A DNA stretch of 64,000 nt from Bradyrhizobium sp. WSM1417 (GCF_000515415.1 NZ_KI911783.1:7613831-7677830); one strand, 5' to 3'. Positions 54,279-63,072 are shown, counted from the stretch's first letter. Numbers and translations are program-made. The notes: generated from the sequence alone by a model not told the origin.

Positions 54279-54309
54279 GTCCAAGGTTCGATCCCTTGTG
54301 CGCCCACCA
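54279..54309 (+). other. tRNA 3'-end fragment, probable attachment site
   Basis: CAAGG-TTCGATC-CCTTG forms a perfect T-arm (54282-54298), followed by TGCGCCC and ACCA, the 3' acceptor strand with the CCA end. The matching 5' acceptor strand (GGGCGCA) is not found in the 100 bases upstream. A TTGTGGT stretch at 54259-54265 recalls a tRNA-His anticodon loop but does not form a stem. It is therefore a partial tRNA, as left at one end of an integrated element. The full tRNA would be at the other end, outside the window. Confidence 0.6.
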
Positions 54310-54565
54310 TCCACCTTCCTGAACCCTGCTGATTGCGGACCCACTGTCGACGCCTGTCGCGACCGTCTCAATCAAAAACGTCGAAAACAACCCCATGCAC
54401 AGTAGCGGACCCGAGCGAAATCAAGGGGTTACTCTTTTCCGAATATTTCCGATTCTTCGGGTACCACCGGCGTGACATGGTCAACCGCGGCGAGTGAAAG
54501 CTACCCCGCCCTTGCCTGAAGGCGGAGACCGATTTATCTTACTTTGGTCTTACCAAGGAGACCGC

Positions 54566-54838
54566 ATGGCTTCCGACAAGCTGACAACGACCGTCTCGAC
54601 CAAGGGCCAGGTCGTCCTGCCGAAAGCCATCCGCGATGAGCGCCGCTGGCGTGCGGGCACGCAGCTCACGATCGAGAGCACGCCGGACGGAGTGCTTCTC
54701 AAACCGGCCTCGCTGTTCCCGCCCGCCAAGACCGCGGATGTCTTCGGCTCGCTACCCTATCGGGGCAAGCCAAAGAGCGTGGAAGAGATGGAAGCGAGTA
54801 TCGCCGCAGAGGCGCGACGACGTCATGCTCGCGATTGA
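54566..54838 (+). CDS. vapB: AbrB/SpoVT-type antitoxin (VapB-like)
   Basis: AAGGAG precedes the ATG at ideal distance. The 90-residue protein has a swapped-hairpin AbrB domain at its start (LTTTVSTKGQVVLPKAIRDE, then GTQLTIESTPDGVLLKP) and a C-terminal tail (SVEEMEASIAAEARRRHARD) that should wrap the toxin. It represses its own operon. The gene overlaps the toxin start by 14 bases. Confidence 0.9.
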   Translation: MASDKLTTTVSTKGQVVLPKAIRDERRWRAGTQLTIESTPDGVLLKPASLFPPAKTADVFGSLPYRGKPKSVEEMEASIAAEARRRHARD

Positions 54839-55214
54839 TACCAATCTCGTTGTTCGCTACCTCACGGGCGATCATCCCCAGCAATCGAAGAAAGCCAAGG
54901 CGGTCATCGACGGAGAGGAAGTCTTCGTCAGCACGACGGTGATGCTGGAAACCGAATGGGTCTTGCGCAGCGCTTATGGTTTTGACGCCAAACGCGTGTG
55001 CAAGGCGCTTCGCGGTTTCGGTGGGCTTGCAAACGTCGTGTTCGAGGATGCCGGGCTGGTCGCGTTTGCTCTGGATCGAATGGACGACGGTATGGATTTC
55101 GCCGATGCGCTTCATCTTGGGCGGGCCGCTTCCTGCGATGCGTTCCTGACATTCGATCAGCGCTTCGTCAGATCAGCAAAGGCGATCGGCTTGGCGAAGG
55201 TCCGTTTGCCGTAA
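54825..55214 (+). CDS. vapC: PIN-domain toxin (VapC-like)
   Basis: The ATG at 54825 lies inside the end of the antitoxin gene. The 129-residue PIN domain has the acidic residues Asp4 (LAIDTNLVVRYL), Glu near 42 (VMLETEWVLRSAYG), Asp near 96 (MDFADALHLG) and Asp near 113 (FLTFDQRFVRSA). Such toxins cut RNA, often tRNA, with Mg2+. The antitoxin directly upstream keeps it inactive. The gene is intact. Confidence 0.92.
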   Translation: MLAIDTNLVVRYLTGDHPQQSKKAKAVIDGEEVFVSTTVMLETEWVLRSAYGFDAKRVCKALRGFGGLANVVFEDAGLVAFALDRMDDGMDFADALHLGRAASCDAFLTFDQRFVRSAKAIGLAKVRLP

Positions 55215-55350
55215 CCGCGCTTGCTCTGCGCGAAGGCGCGTCACCACGCGATACGCGGCGGTGGGATACGCCTTTTCCGAATCAACTTGCGCCGTCGGGC
55301 AAAACACCGGCATGATGGCATCGTCGCGGGCGCTGAAGTCTGATGGCGGG

Positions 55351-56028
55351 TCAAGCGGCCCGCGCCGGCCGCCAGGCCGCGTACAGACCGACGAGCGTCC
55401 CGATAGCGACCAGCGCTGCCGCCAGCAGCAGCTGCAATTCCCCGTCGTCGGTGGTGCCTACGGACGATACGAGTCTGCTCACGACGACGAACAGAACGCC
55501 CACGGAGGCTGCTGCACCCACCGCGAGATAGGCAAGCTCGCGCGTCAGGTTGCGGCCGAGAAGTCCGAGTGCCGTGAAATACATCGCGCAGGCGTTGGGA
55601 TGAACGAACAGGGCAATGCGCGCGTAAGGACCGTAGGCGTCGAGCAGGGTCTCACAGCGGTTCAGTGCCGCCTTTGAGGCGACCCGCTGCAACAGCGGTC
55701 GGAAAAAACGAGCCTGCCCGTAACTCAGAACGGCGCCCAGGATGATGGCCAGCCACGCCACGATGAAAACGGAGATGTCCGCGGGCTTCGGATTGAGCGC
55801 CACGGACATCAGGATAAGAGCGGTTCCGGGGAAATAGCCAAAATACGGGAAGACCGCCTCCAGCAGCACGCAGACGAATATGAAGGCCGGAAACCACGCC
55901 GAACCGGTCGCATCCTGGACGATGGCGTTCAGGTCGAAGAGGTTTGTCCTGTACAGGACGAGGTACATGCCCATGGCCAACCCGGCCAGCGCGTAAAACG
56001 GCAATGCTCCCGACAGAAACCGCCTCAT
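55351..56028 (-). CDS. DedA/SNARE-associated-type membrane protein
   Basis: The 225-residue protein has about five hydrophobic segments, beginning LPFYALAGLAMGMYLVLY. The middle holds FPYFGYFPGTALILMSVAL and GAVLSYGQARFFRPLLQRVA, the pattern of the VTT (SNARE-associated) domain, with an RIALFVHPNACAMYFTALGL loop. DedA-type proteins carry lipids across the membrane. The match is partial, since the usual E/D-rich signature is weak. No operon partner is seen. Confidence 0.6.
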   Translation of the reverse strand: MRRFLSGALPFYALAGLAMGMYLVLYRTNLFDLNAIVQDATGSAWFPAFIFVCVLLEAVFPYFGYFPGTALILMSVALNPKPADISVFIVAWLAIILGAVLSYGQARFFRPLLQRVASKAALNRCETLLDAYGPYARIALFVHPNACAMYFTALGLLGRNLTRELAYLAVGAAASVGVLFVVVSRLVSSVGTTDDGELQLLLAAALVAIGTLVGLYAAWRPARAA

Positions 56029-56082
56029 CCAGCTAGCGCGCCTTGTTGCGCGGACACAGCGGAAACCATCGACAAACGCCCC

Positions 56083-56565
56083 CTACCCAATCGACAAAAT
56101 CTCGATCTCCTGCGCACCCGATCCCACGACATCCCCGACCGCCTTCCCCATCAACGACTTTGCCACCGGCGCCACGAACGAGATCGAGCCGGCCTTGGGG
56201 TCGGCTTCGTCCTCGCCGACGATGCGATAGGTTTGCACGCGGCCATCGGCGCGGCTGAAGGTCACCGTGCTACCGAAGGCGACGATATCGGTCGAGGCCG
56301 GGGCGGGAATGACCTGCGCCGTGCGCAGCCGTTCGGTAAGATAGCGGGCGTCACGCAAGGGCACCGCCGATTGCCGGCGCTTTTCGTTGACGTCCTCGAT
56401 GGCTTGCGCGGCTTCATAGGCCTCGCGCGCGTCCTGAAGCTGCCTTTGCAAGGCCTGCAAGCCTGCTTCCGTCACGAGGTTCGGATGCGGCGAGATCGGC
56501 CGATCCGGCAACAGCGTCTCGGCGGCGGTTTCCGCGCTCTCTTCTTTGGTAAAGGCAACGCTCAA
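56083..56565 (-). CDS. GreA/GreB-family transcription elongation factor
   Basis: TTG at 56565 is preferred because relatives begin MSVAFTKEESAE and AGGA lies upstream. The 160-residue product has an N-terminal coiled coil (ALQRQLQDAREAYEAAQAIE), then IVAFGSTVTFSRADGRVQTY, RIVGEDEADPKAGSISFVAP and VAKSLMGKAVGDVV, which is the Gre C-terminal FKBP-like domain. Such factors restart backtracked RNA polymerase or regulate it. This is probably not the housekeeping GreA but a Rhizobiales-type paralogue. Confidence 0.88.
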   Translation of the reverse strand: MSVAFTKEESAETAAETLLPDRPISPHPNLVTEAGLQALQRQLQDAREAYEAAQAIEDVNEKRRQSAVPLRDARYLTERLRTAQVIPAPASTDIVAFGSTVTFSRADGRVQTYRIVGEDEADPKAGSISFVAPVAKSLMGKAVGDVVGSGAQEIEILSIG

Positions 56566-56656
56566 GTCGAAAATCCTGTCGAACTGTTCGGGCTCAAGGC
56601 CCGCGCCTTCGCGCCGCGAGGACTCGCGGCGGGCAAAAGCTGGCGATCGTCCCGGA

Positions 56657-57169
56657 TCATATCTCAAGTTCGACGAAACGGCGCAGCTTGAAGACGATGT
56701 CCGGCATGGCCTGGCGGAACCGCGTAGCATCCCGGAATGTGGTCGAGAACGGCGCGAAGGTGATCATCGCGTTCCAGTGCCTGTAACCATAAACCGTCAC
56801 GGAGGCGCCGGTCGCCGGAAAATTCTCGAGCTTGCGCAGTTCACCCAGGACGAGATCGGCGATCGCTTCAGCAGGCAGCAATTGCTTGCCATCAGGCGTC
56901 GTGGCGATCTTCGCCGGTGGCTCGACCGGCTTCGCGGCAGCCGGCGTCGCATCGGGCGCGTCCTCGGAATTGTTCTCCGAGTTGTTCTCGAGCTTGGCCG
57001 GCGGCGTATCGGGGGCGGGCTCGACCAGCTCAAACCCGTTCGTCGGCGCGGTCGGCGGCGGAACCTCGATGAGTGGCGGCGGCGCGACACTTTCTGCGGC
57101 GCGCTTGTTACCTCCCAGGATGCTGCTGATCATGGCCAGAAGGCCAGCATCCCTCACGTCGTCACTCAT
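56657..57169 (-). CDS. Conserved hypothetical protein, 170 residues
   Basis: The protein begins MSDDVRDAGLLAMISSILGG, has a Pro/Ala/Asn-rich linker (about residues 30-95) and a compact C-terminal part (LLPAEAIADLVLGELRKLEN, SVTVYGYRHWNAMITFAPFS, MPDIVFKLRRFVELEI). It lies upstream of the gre-type gene on the same strand, 91 bases before its start. It is soluble with no known domain. I recall relatives in Bradyrhizobium. Function unknown. Confidence 0.65.
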   Translation of the reverse strand: MSDDVRDAGLLAMISSILGGNKRAAESVAPPPLIEVPPPTAPTNGFELVEPAPDTPPAKLENNSENNSEDAPDATPAAAKPVEPPAKIATTPDGKQLLPAEAIADLVLGELRKLENFPATGASVTVYGYRHWNAMITFAPFSTTFRDATRFRQAMPDIVFKLRRFVELEI

Positions 57170-57319
57170 AACTCCCCCCAGGCTTCAGCCTACTCTAGCA
57201 CCGCTCGCGTGGACCGCCACTGGGGATGTATGGCCGGATTCCGCCCGGCCAAGGTCCTATATTCACGCGATGGCGCCGGCGGCGCGACGAGCGATCACGC
57301 CGCGCCGCCCTGCGATCCG

Positions 57320-57658
57320 TCACTGCTTATCGAACGGAACGTATTGCTGGTACTGCTTGGGCACCGAGCTGCGGTAGCGCGCGGGCACCGTGCCGCTGTC
57401 GACCGAGTGGTCGATCTCCTGCTGCCGCGTCATCTTCTTCTTCGCCGGCTTCTTCGACGCACTCTTCTTGGAGTCGGTCGGCTGGCTGGAAGCGTCGTTG
57501 GTTGCGCCCGGCGCGGTCGTCGTCGCTGCCGGCGCGGCATTTGTCGTCGCAGGCGCCGCGGTTCCGGCGGCGGCTGGTGCGCCCTGCGCCAACGCGAGCG
57601 GTGTCTGCATGAGAAGCGCCAGCGCTGCTGTCGCAGCCAGCAAGTATGATTTCTGCAT
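57320..57658 (-). CDS. Small secreted Ala/Lys-rich protein
   Basis: The ATG at 57658 has GGAGG upstream and starts a signal peptide (MQKSYLLAATAALALLMQTP, ending LALA). The mature part is Ala/Thr-rich, then Lys-rich (KKSASKKPAKKKMTRQQEID), and ends RYRSSVPKQYQQYVPFDK. The longer frame upstream is not protein-like. It is probably periplasmic. Function unknown. Confidence 0.7.
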   Translation of the reverse strand: MQKSYLLAATAALALLMQTPLALAQGAPAAAGTAAPATTNAAPAATTTAPGATNDASSQPTDSKKSASKKPAKKKMTRQQEIDHSVDSGTVPARYRSSVPKQYQQYVPFDKQ

Positions 57659-57913
57659 TAGAACCTCCAAAAGACCTGATCCGAATAAGGCAAGCGTAGT
57701 TCTCCGGGATCGACGCGTGCAAGTCCGCTCACGATAGGCCGGAACCCCGTCGTGAACTGTGGCCGAGATCACATTGCCGACGGCAGGCTGCGTCATGATG
57801 TGCCTTGTCGCGAACGCAAGGCATTCCGGCGACACCAATACAGGCATGACTGCGCAAACAGACGAGCCAGGCTCGCTGACATTCCTACCCACTCGCTCTC
57901 GAAGGAGACTGAC

Positions 57914-58147
57914 ATGCGTCGCACCATCCTCACTCTCGCATCGCTCGCGGCCCTGATGGCCGTAGCATCCCCGGCCGCCCAGGCACATCCTGCGAATGAT
58001 CGATATTGCATCCAGGGCCGCTCGTGGGGTTACCCCGGCAACTGCCAGTTCGCCAGCTATCAGCAGTGCCTCGCCACCGCGTCCGGCACGTCGTCCTATT
58101 GCGGCATCAACCCGCGCTACGCGTTCTCGCAGCAGCGCGACTACTGA
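57914..58147 (+). CDS. DUF3551 small secreted protein
   Basis: AGGAG precedes the ATG. The 77-residue product has a signal peptide (MRRTILTLASLAALMAVASP, ending AAQA) and the DUF3551 pattern in the mature part: RYCIQGRSWGYPGNCQFASY, then QQCLATASGTSSYCGINPRY, with four cysteines for two disulfides. The family has many copies in Bradyrhizobium and is probably periplasmic. A strong terminator follows. Confidence 0.88.
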   Translation: MRRTILTLASLAALMAVASPAAQAHPANDRYCIQGRSWGYPGNCQFASYQQCLATASGTSSYCGINPRYAFSQQRDY

Positions 58148-58153
58148 CGAATT

Positions 58154-58193
58154 GGCGGCGTGCGCGCATGACGCGCGCGCCGCCACAATTTTT
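58154..58193 (+). terminator. Intrinsic terminator of the DUF3551 gene
   Basis: GGCGGCGTGCGCG (from 58154) pairs with CGCGCGCGCCGCC (to 58184), with one T-G wobble, and is followed by TTTTT at 58189-58193. It starts 6 bases after the stop codon. Confidence 0.8.
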
Positions 58194-58472
58194 GCGTGAA
58201 GCCGATCCATTTCGCCGACGCCTCGGCGAATTGAAACCGTGCGAAGCCGCATCGGTCCGTCGATGACGAGAATGTTATCCGTCATCGCCACGAAGAAATT
58301 CACGATGCGCAGCCGTGGCTTGCGGGAAAGCCGCACCTACCGAAAATTTCGATGCCGGGCAATTGTGATCCATCTCGCTCGTGGCAGGCGTGATCGCGCC
58401 TAGGCTGCAAATCCCAGCGCGAGAAACTTGAGCCCGAACTGTTTCATCCCGACTTTTCAGGAAGGTGTTTCA
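58194..58472. other. Promoter region of the heme peroxidase gene
   Basis: No gene is seen between the terminator and the peroxidase start. The peroxidase promoter should lie here, but no clear boxes are visible. Confidence 0.3.
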
Positions 58473-60008
58473 ATGAGCAGCCGCCACGCAATTGTTCCGC
58501 GCGGTCTGAACGCAACGCGTTCGCCGCTTTCGCAAGGCCGCTTCGGCCGCATGTTCCGCAAGCTCGCACCGGCCAAATTCGGCCCGAACGATTCCGACAC
58601 GATCGCAAACCTGTCGGCGCTCGCCGACAAGATGATCGCCGGCTTCGACGGGCCGAAGGACGGGCCGGACGCGGAAGAGAGCGGCATTCCCTCGCTCTAC
58701 ACATATTTCGGCCAGTTCATCGACCACGACATCACCTTCGATCCGGTCAGTTCGCTGACCAAGCAGCAGGATCCCGACGGGCTCGTCGACTTCCGCACGC
58801 CGTCGCTAGACATGGACAATCTCTACGGCCGCGGTCCGAACGACCAGCCTTACATGTATGACGGCATCAAGTTCCGGCTCGGCGAGAAGGTCACCGGCGC
58901 CGGCGTGGCCGACGCCGTCGATTTGCCGCGCTTCAAGGGCCGCGCGCTGATCGGCGATCCCCGCAACGACGAGAACAGCATCGTCTCGCAATTCCAGGCC
59001 TTGATGCTGCGCTTTCACAACCGCATGGTCGACGACAATGACAGCCTGTCGTTCGAAGACGTGCAGCAGCGCGTTCGATTCCACTATCAGTATGTGGTGC
59101 TGAACGACTTCCTGCCGCGCATCGTCCACGCCAGTGTGCTGGACGAGCTGAAGACCGCAGGTCACTACGACCGCAGCAAGCTCGCTTACTACCATTGGAA
59201 GACCTATCCGTTCATGCCGGTCGAGTTCTCGGTCGCGGCCTACCGGCTCGGGCACTCCATGATCCGCCCCGGCTACCGGTTGAACGACGCGCCCAACATG
59301 CTGCTGCAGATCTTCCCCGATCCCAACAATCCCGACCACAACGCACTGACCGGCTTCCGTGCCATGGGACCGGGACGCGCCATGGACTGGGGCCGCTTCA
59401 TCGATCTCGATACGCGCCCCTATGGCGTCGAGGACGACGACACCAATCCCGACAACAAGAGACGGCTGCAGTTCGCCTATCGCATCGATGCCTCGCTGGT
59501 GGACCCACTGCGCAAGCTGCCGCCGGAAGTCGCCTCCAATCCGGCGTCGCTGGCGCTGCGCAATCTCGAGCGCAGCTGGCGGCTCGGGCTGCCGTCGGGC
59601 CAGGCCGTCGCCAAGGCGATGAACCTGTCGCCGCTGAGCGACGACGAGATCATCATCGGCAAGGCCGTCGACGAGCCCGGCGCGGGCGATCCGCAAGTCA
59701 AGATCGCGAGCATCGCGAACGGCGTGTTCGCCGACAACTGCCCGCTGTGGGCCTACATCCTCGCCGAGGCGCGGCAAAACATGACGGACATGGCAATCTC
59801 CGCCACCGGGGGGCCCGCCACCGTCAAGACACCGCAGCTCGGACCGGTCGGCGGTCGCATCGTGGCCGAGGTCTTCCTCGGCATGATGTTCGGAGATAAT
59901 TCCTCCGTACTGTCGCTCGACCCGCAATGGACGCCGGTGACCGGCTCCGGCTTCGCGCTGAAGGACCTCGTCGCCTACGCGCTCGGCCAGGGCGATCCGC
60001 TGCATTGA
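58473..60008 (+). CDS. Animal-type heme peroxidase (peroxidase-cyclooxygenase superfamily)
   Basis: GGAAGG precedes the ATG at 58473. The 511-residue protein has the distal heme motif with His85 (GQFIDHDITFDP), a calcium-type loop (SLDMDNLYGRG near 125), IVSQFQALMLRFHNRMVDDN, then VLNDFLPRIV, the proximal His in SVAAYRLGHSMIRPGY, and the C-terminal NMTDMAISATGGPATVKTPQ region. No signal peptide is evident. Bacterial members use hydrogen peroxide to oxidise halides or organic molecules. The length is typical of the short bacterial form. A strong terminator follows. Confidence 0.92.
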   Translation: MSSRHAIVPRGLNATRSPLSQGRFGRMFRKLAPAKFGPNDSDTIANLSALADKMIAGFDGPKDGPDAEESGIPSLYTYFGQFIDHDITFDPVSSLTKQQDPDGLVDFRTPSLDMDNLYGRGPNDQPYMYDGIKFRLGEKVTGAGVADAVDLPRFKGRALIGDPRNDENSIVSQFQALMLRFHNRMVDDNDSLSFEDVQQRVRFHYQYVVLNDFLPRIVHASVLDELKTAGHYDRSKLAYYHWKTYPFMPVEFSVAAYRLGHSMIRPGYRLNDAPNMLLQIFPDPNNPDHNALTGFRAMGPGRAMDWGRFIDLDTRPYGVEDDDTNPDNKRRLQFAYRIDASLVDPLRKLPPEVASNPASLALRNLERSWRLGLPSGQAVAKAMNLSPLSDDEIIIGKAVDEPGAGDPQVKIASIANGVFADNCPLWAYILAEARQNMTDMAISATGGPATVKTPQLGPVGGRIVAEVFLGMMFGDNSSVLSLDPQWTPVTGSGFALKDLVAYALGQGDPLH

Positions 60009-60028
60009 GCGGGTGAGGGACGATGATG

Positions 60029-60057
60029 CAAGGCCGCTCGTCGTGCGAGCGGCCTTG
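60029..60057 (+). terminator. Intrinsic terminator of the peroxidase gene
   Basis: CAAGGCCGCTCG (60029-60040) pairs perfectly with CGAGCGGCCTTG (60046-60057) around a 5-base loop, 20 bases after the stop. The T-run is short. Confidence 0.75.
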
Positions 60058-60270
60058 TGCCCACTCGCCTCGACGCGCGGGCGGATGGATCCTGGCAGGC
60101 GTGCTTCCCTAACGCAAATCTGTCCGCTTCCTGTTGACTCGCATGTCGAATGGAGAAATCCTTTAGCAACGCAATTGCCATTGCCAATCTCAGCAGTACC
60201 AACTTCGGCGCCCTCGGTTTTGTCGGCGCCATCTGACCAGATTTATTCTGAACAGAAAACGGAGGGGCCG

Positions 60271-61872
60271 ATGCGCGCGCTCGCCTTGAGAACCATTTCT
60301 CTTCTCGCCCTCGCTACCCTAGGCTCGATTTCCGGCACGCCTGCCGCACGCGCGGAGGACGGGGCCGATGAGCAATTTGGCAAGGTGCACTTCCAGACGT
60401 CCTGCAACGAGGTGGCGCAGCGCCGCTTTGATCGCGGGATGCGTTATCAGCACTCGTTCTGGTACCGGCCCGCAAAGGAAATTTTCGAGGAGACGTTGCA
60501 GGCCGATCCGGAATGCGCGATCGCCTATTGGGGCATTGCCCTGAGCCTGCTGTACAATCCGCATTTTGCCGCGCCGAAGGAAAACCTCACCGGAGGTCTC
60601 GCCGCGCTGCAGAAGGCCAAGGCACTCGGCGCCAAGAGCGAACGCGAACGTGACTATATCGACGCGCTACTGGCCTTCTATTCGGGCGACGAAAAGACGA
60701 CGTTTGGCCAGCGCGCGCAGTCCTATCTCAAGGCAACCGAAGCCGTCGCCGCGCGCTATCCCGATGATGACGAGGCGCAGATCGCCTACGCCATCACGCT
60801 GAATGTCACGGCGTCACCAAACGACAAGTCCTATGCCAACCAGCTCAAGGGCGCCGCTATCCTGGAGCCGATCTTCAAGCGCCAGCCGCGGCATCCCGGC
60901 GTCGCGCATTACCTGATCCATCTCTATGATTATCCGGCGATCGCAGGGCAAGGACTCGACGCTGCCAAGCGCTATTCCGAGATCGCGCCGGCGGCACCGC
61001 ACGCCTTGCATATGCCGTCGCACATCTTCACGCGCGTCGGCTACTGGAACGAATCCATTGACGCTAATAGCCGTTCCGCCAAGGCTGCCAAGGAGGGCAA
61101 AGACCCCAGCGAGCAGCTGCATGCCGACGACTATATGGTCTACGCGCTGCTCCAGCTTGCGCAGGACAGCCGAGCCAGCGACGTCATCGCGGACATGATT
61201 GCGACCACTGGCTATGCGCCGGCTGTTCGCGCAGGTCCCTACGCGATCGCGGCCAGCCAGGCGCGCTATATGGTCGAGCGCGGTGATTGGCAGGGTGCTG
61301 CCGCGCTGAAGGTCGAGCCGAGCCGGTTTGCCTATGTCGACGCCATCACCTATTTCGCCCGCGCCCTCGGCGCCGCGCGCTCCGGCAATGCAGACGCAGC
61401 AACGGCGGACATCGCAAAGCTGGCGGAGTTGCGGGACAAGCTGCAGCAGGACAAGGACGCTTATTGGACCGAAATCGTGGACATTCAGCGGCAGGTCGCG
61501 ACTGCCTGGCAGCTCAACGCCTTGGGGAAACAGGCGGATGCGTTGGAAGCGATGCGCCTTGCCGCCGATGCCGAAGACAAGACCGAAAAATCCATCGTGA
61601 CGCCGGGTCCGCTTGCCCCCGCACGCGAGCTTTACGGGACCATGCTGCTCGAACGCGGCATGGCGACGGAGGCATTGGTCGCGTTCGAAAGCACCATGCG
61701 CAAGGAGCCGAACCGCTTTGGCGCGACGATCGGCGCCGCTCACGCGGCTGAGAAAGCGGGGGATACTGTGAAGGCCCGCCAGTATTACGCCAAGGTCGTC
61801 GAAACGGCGAAAAATGGCGACTCATCTCGGGAAGACCTCGCGGCCGCACGAAAGTTGATGGCTCAGAATTAG
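60271..61872 (+). CDS. Secreted TPR-repeat protein
   Basis: GGAGGGG stands before the ATG at 60271, which starts a signal peptide (MRALALRTISLLALATLGSI, ending ARA). The 533-residue product has TPR-like helices, including FDRGMRYQHSFWYRPAKEIF, then ADPECAIAYWGIALSLLYNP, RHPGVAHYLIHLYDYP, HALHMPSHIFTRVGYWNESI, and a C-terminal TPR (MATEALVAFESTMRKEPNRF). The HxxxH patterns (HYLIH, HALHMPSH) are conserved in this family and could bind metal. It is probably periplasmic, and the partner is unknown. The next gene starts 22 bases later. Confidence 0.85.
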   Translation: MRALALRTISLLALATLGSISGTPAARAEDGADEQFGKVHFQTSCNEVAQRRFDRGMRYQHSFWYRPAKEIFEETLQADPECAIAYWGIALSLLYNPHFAAPKENLTGGLAALQKAKALGAKSERERDYIDALLAFYSGDEKTTFGQRAQSYLKATEAVAARYPDDDEAQIAYAITLNVTASPNDKSYANQLKGAAILEPIFKRQPRHPGVAHYLIHLYDYPAIAGQGLDAAKRYSEIAPAAPHALHMPSHIFTRVGYWNESIDANSRSAKAAKEGKDPSEQLHADDYMVYALLQLAQDSRASDVIADMIATTGYAPAVRAGPYAIAASQARYMVERGDWQGAAALKVEPSRFAYVDAITYFARALGAARSGNADAATADIAKLAELRDKLQQDKDAYWTEIVDIQRQVATAWQLNALGKQADALEAMRLAADAEDKTEKSIVTPGPLAPARELYGTMLLERGMATEALVAFESTMRKEPNRFGATIGAAHAAEKAGDTVKARQYYAKVVETAKNGDSSREDLAAARKLMAQN

Positions 61873-61894
61873 CAAAGGTGCCGCGGCAACTTCC

Positions 61895-62461
61895 ATGCGC
61901 CTGACAAGCAAATTCGTTGCAATCAGCGCAGCCAGTGCGCTGCTCTGCGCAGCCGCAGCGCTCTGGATATTGCGATCCGGCGAATCGGCACGCGCAACAG
62001 CTTCCGCCGGCGAGGTCCGCCCGGTGTGGACGGAAATCGACTGGCCTTTCGGCGCGGATCCCTGGGGGAAAGGGAAGGCGTTTCGCTGCAAGGCCGAGGA
62101 TTGCGGCGGCGAGGTCCAGCTCTACGTTCGCCCCAAGCTCGGCTTTTGCAATTGCGCCACCGGCGTTGCCGACGACGGCGACCTCGAACAGATGGGCGAC
62201 CTGGCGCTGATTGGGAGGGCAACGCCGACGGCTGCCGGCCGAGAGATCGTCGTCGGTCCGATGCGCGGCCGCAGCCGGGCATATCGCGTTGAGGGGAACC
62301 CGAAGGCCGCGCTCTCACTCGCCTTCAATCAACGCTGCGACATGGTGGCCGCGACGGCTTTGCTCGCACCGGGCGCGACCGCGTCACTGGAGCCGGCGGT
62401 GCTGTCATTCCTCAATAGCGACCGCATGCTGAAATGGGCTGAGATCGCGCTTGGGTTATGA
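61895..62461 (+). CDS. Exported hypothetical protein, 188 residues
   Basis: The N-terminus (KFVAISAASALLCAAAALWI) is a signal peptide or membrane anchor. The mature part contains WTEIDWPFGADPWGKGKAFR, then CKAEDCGGEVQLYVRPKLGF, CNCATGVADDGDLEQMGDLA and AFNQRCDMVAATALL, with five cysteines. It lies 22 bases after the TPR gene, so both probably form an operon. It is probably periplasmic. Function unknown. Confidence 0.75.
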   Translation: MRLTSKFVAISAASALLCAAAALWILRSGESARATASAGEVRPVWTEIDWPFGADPWGKGKAFRCKAEDCGGEVQLYVRPKLGFCNCATGVADDGDLEQMGDLALIGRATPTAAGREIVVGPMRGRSRAYRVEGNPKAALSLAFNQRCDMVAATALLAPGATASLEPAVLSFLNSDRMLKWAEIALGL

Positions 62462-62505
62462 CTCAAAGCAATAGCTGAATTAAAGCGACAATCTCGGCAC
62501 GCGCC

Positions 62506-63045
62506 TTACCGCGCGGCCCTCAGGCCAATCTCCTCCAGCCGCGTCGCGAACCAGCGCGACAGCGGCTGATCGAGCACGCCGCTGACATAGACCTCCGAGA
62601 TCGTCACGTGGTCCTTGTCCAGCACCAGCAGCACGCCGATCCAGAAGGCGAACCAGACATGCGCGTCGGTCAGCGCCATCAGCTTGTGCTGGTCGTGATC
62701 GAGCGCGGTGTGATTGCTCGCCTTGCGGATCTCCACGGTCAGCAAATTGTTCGGGATCTCGCGCTGATGCACGACGACATCAGGATAGATCGACTTGCCC
62801 AGGTGATCGTCGGTCGAGATGATGGTGCCGTGCGGCAGATGCAGCGTACGCTCGCCGAGCCGGTCGTAGTTGCAGTCGACCGACCAGCCGGAGAATTGCT
62901 TCTCCAGATACACGGCGAAGCGGTGCGTGATGGCACGCTCGCCGATGTCCTTCGCGAACAGGAAGGCTTCGTGGGCGTAGAAGTCCCGGAGCGCCGCGAT
63001 CACCTTGTTCAGCTCGGTCTGCATTTTGGCCCCGGCCCATTTCAA
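62506..63045 (-). CDS. Hypothetical protein with nuclease-like D...E-x-(K/R) pattern
   Basis: The frame starts at 63045 (AAGG upstream) or at the ATG at 63024. The 179-residue protein begins with helices (LNKVIAALRDFYAHEAFLFA), then AVYLEKQFSGWSVDCNYDRL. The central SIYPDVVVHQREIPNNLLTV-EIRK resembles the PD-(D/E)xK core, with Arg-Lys after the Glu. The C-terminal part includes ALTDAHVWFAFWIGVLLVLD. I recall no studied relative. Confidence 0.6.
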   Translation of the reverse strand: MKWAGAKMQTELNKVIAALRDFYAHEAFLFAKDIGERAITHRFAVYLEKQFSGWSVDCNYDRLGERTLHLPHGTIISTDDHLGKSIYPDVVVHQREIPNNLLTVEIRKASNHTALDHDQHKLMALTDAHVWFAFWIGVLLVLDKDHVTISEVYVSGVLDQPLSRWFATRLEEIGLRAAR

Positions 63046-63072
63046 CCTTATGCGTCCCGACCGGTCTCTCGC

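Noticed and set aside
54240..54309. A complete tRNA-His gene (TTGTGGT resembles its anticodon loop)
   Set aside because: The flanking bases do not form an anticodon stem, and no 5' acceptor strand complementary to TGCGCCC is present. Only the 3' part is supported.
58806..61743. Minus-strand frames of 399 and 309 codons opposite the heme peroxidase and TPR genes
   Set aside because: The plus-strand frames carry full family motifs, signal sequence and ribosome-binding sites. The minus frames do not.
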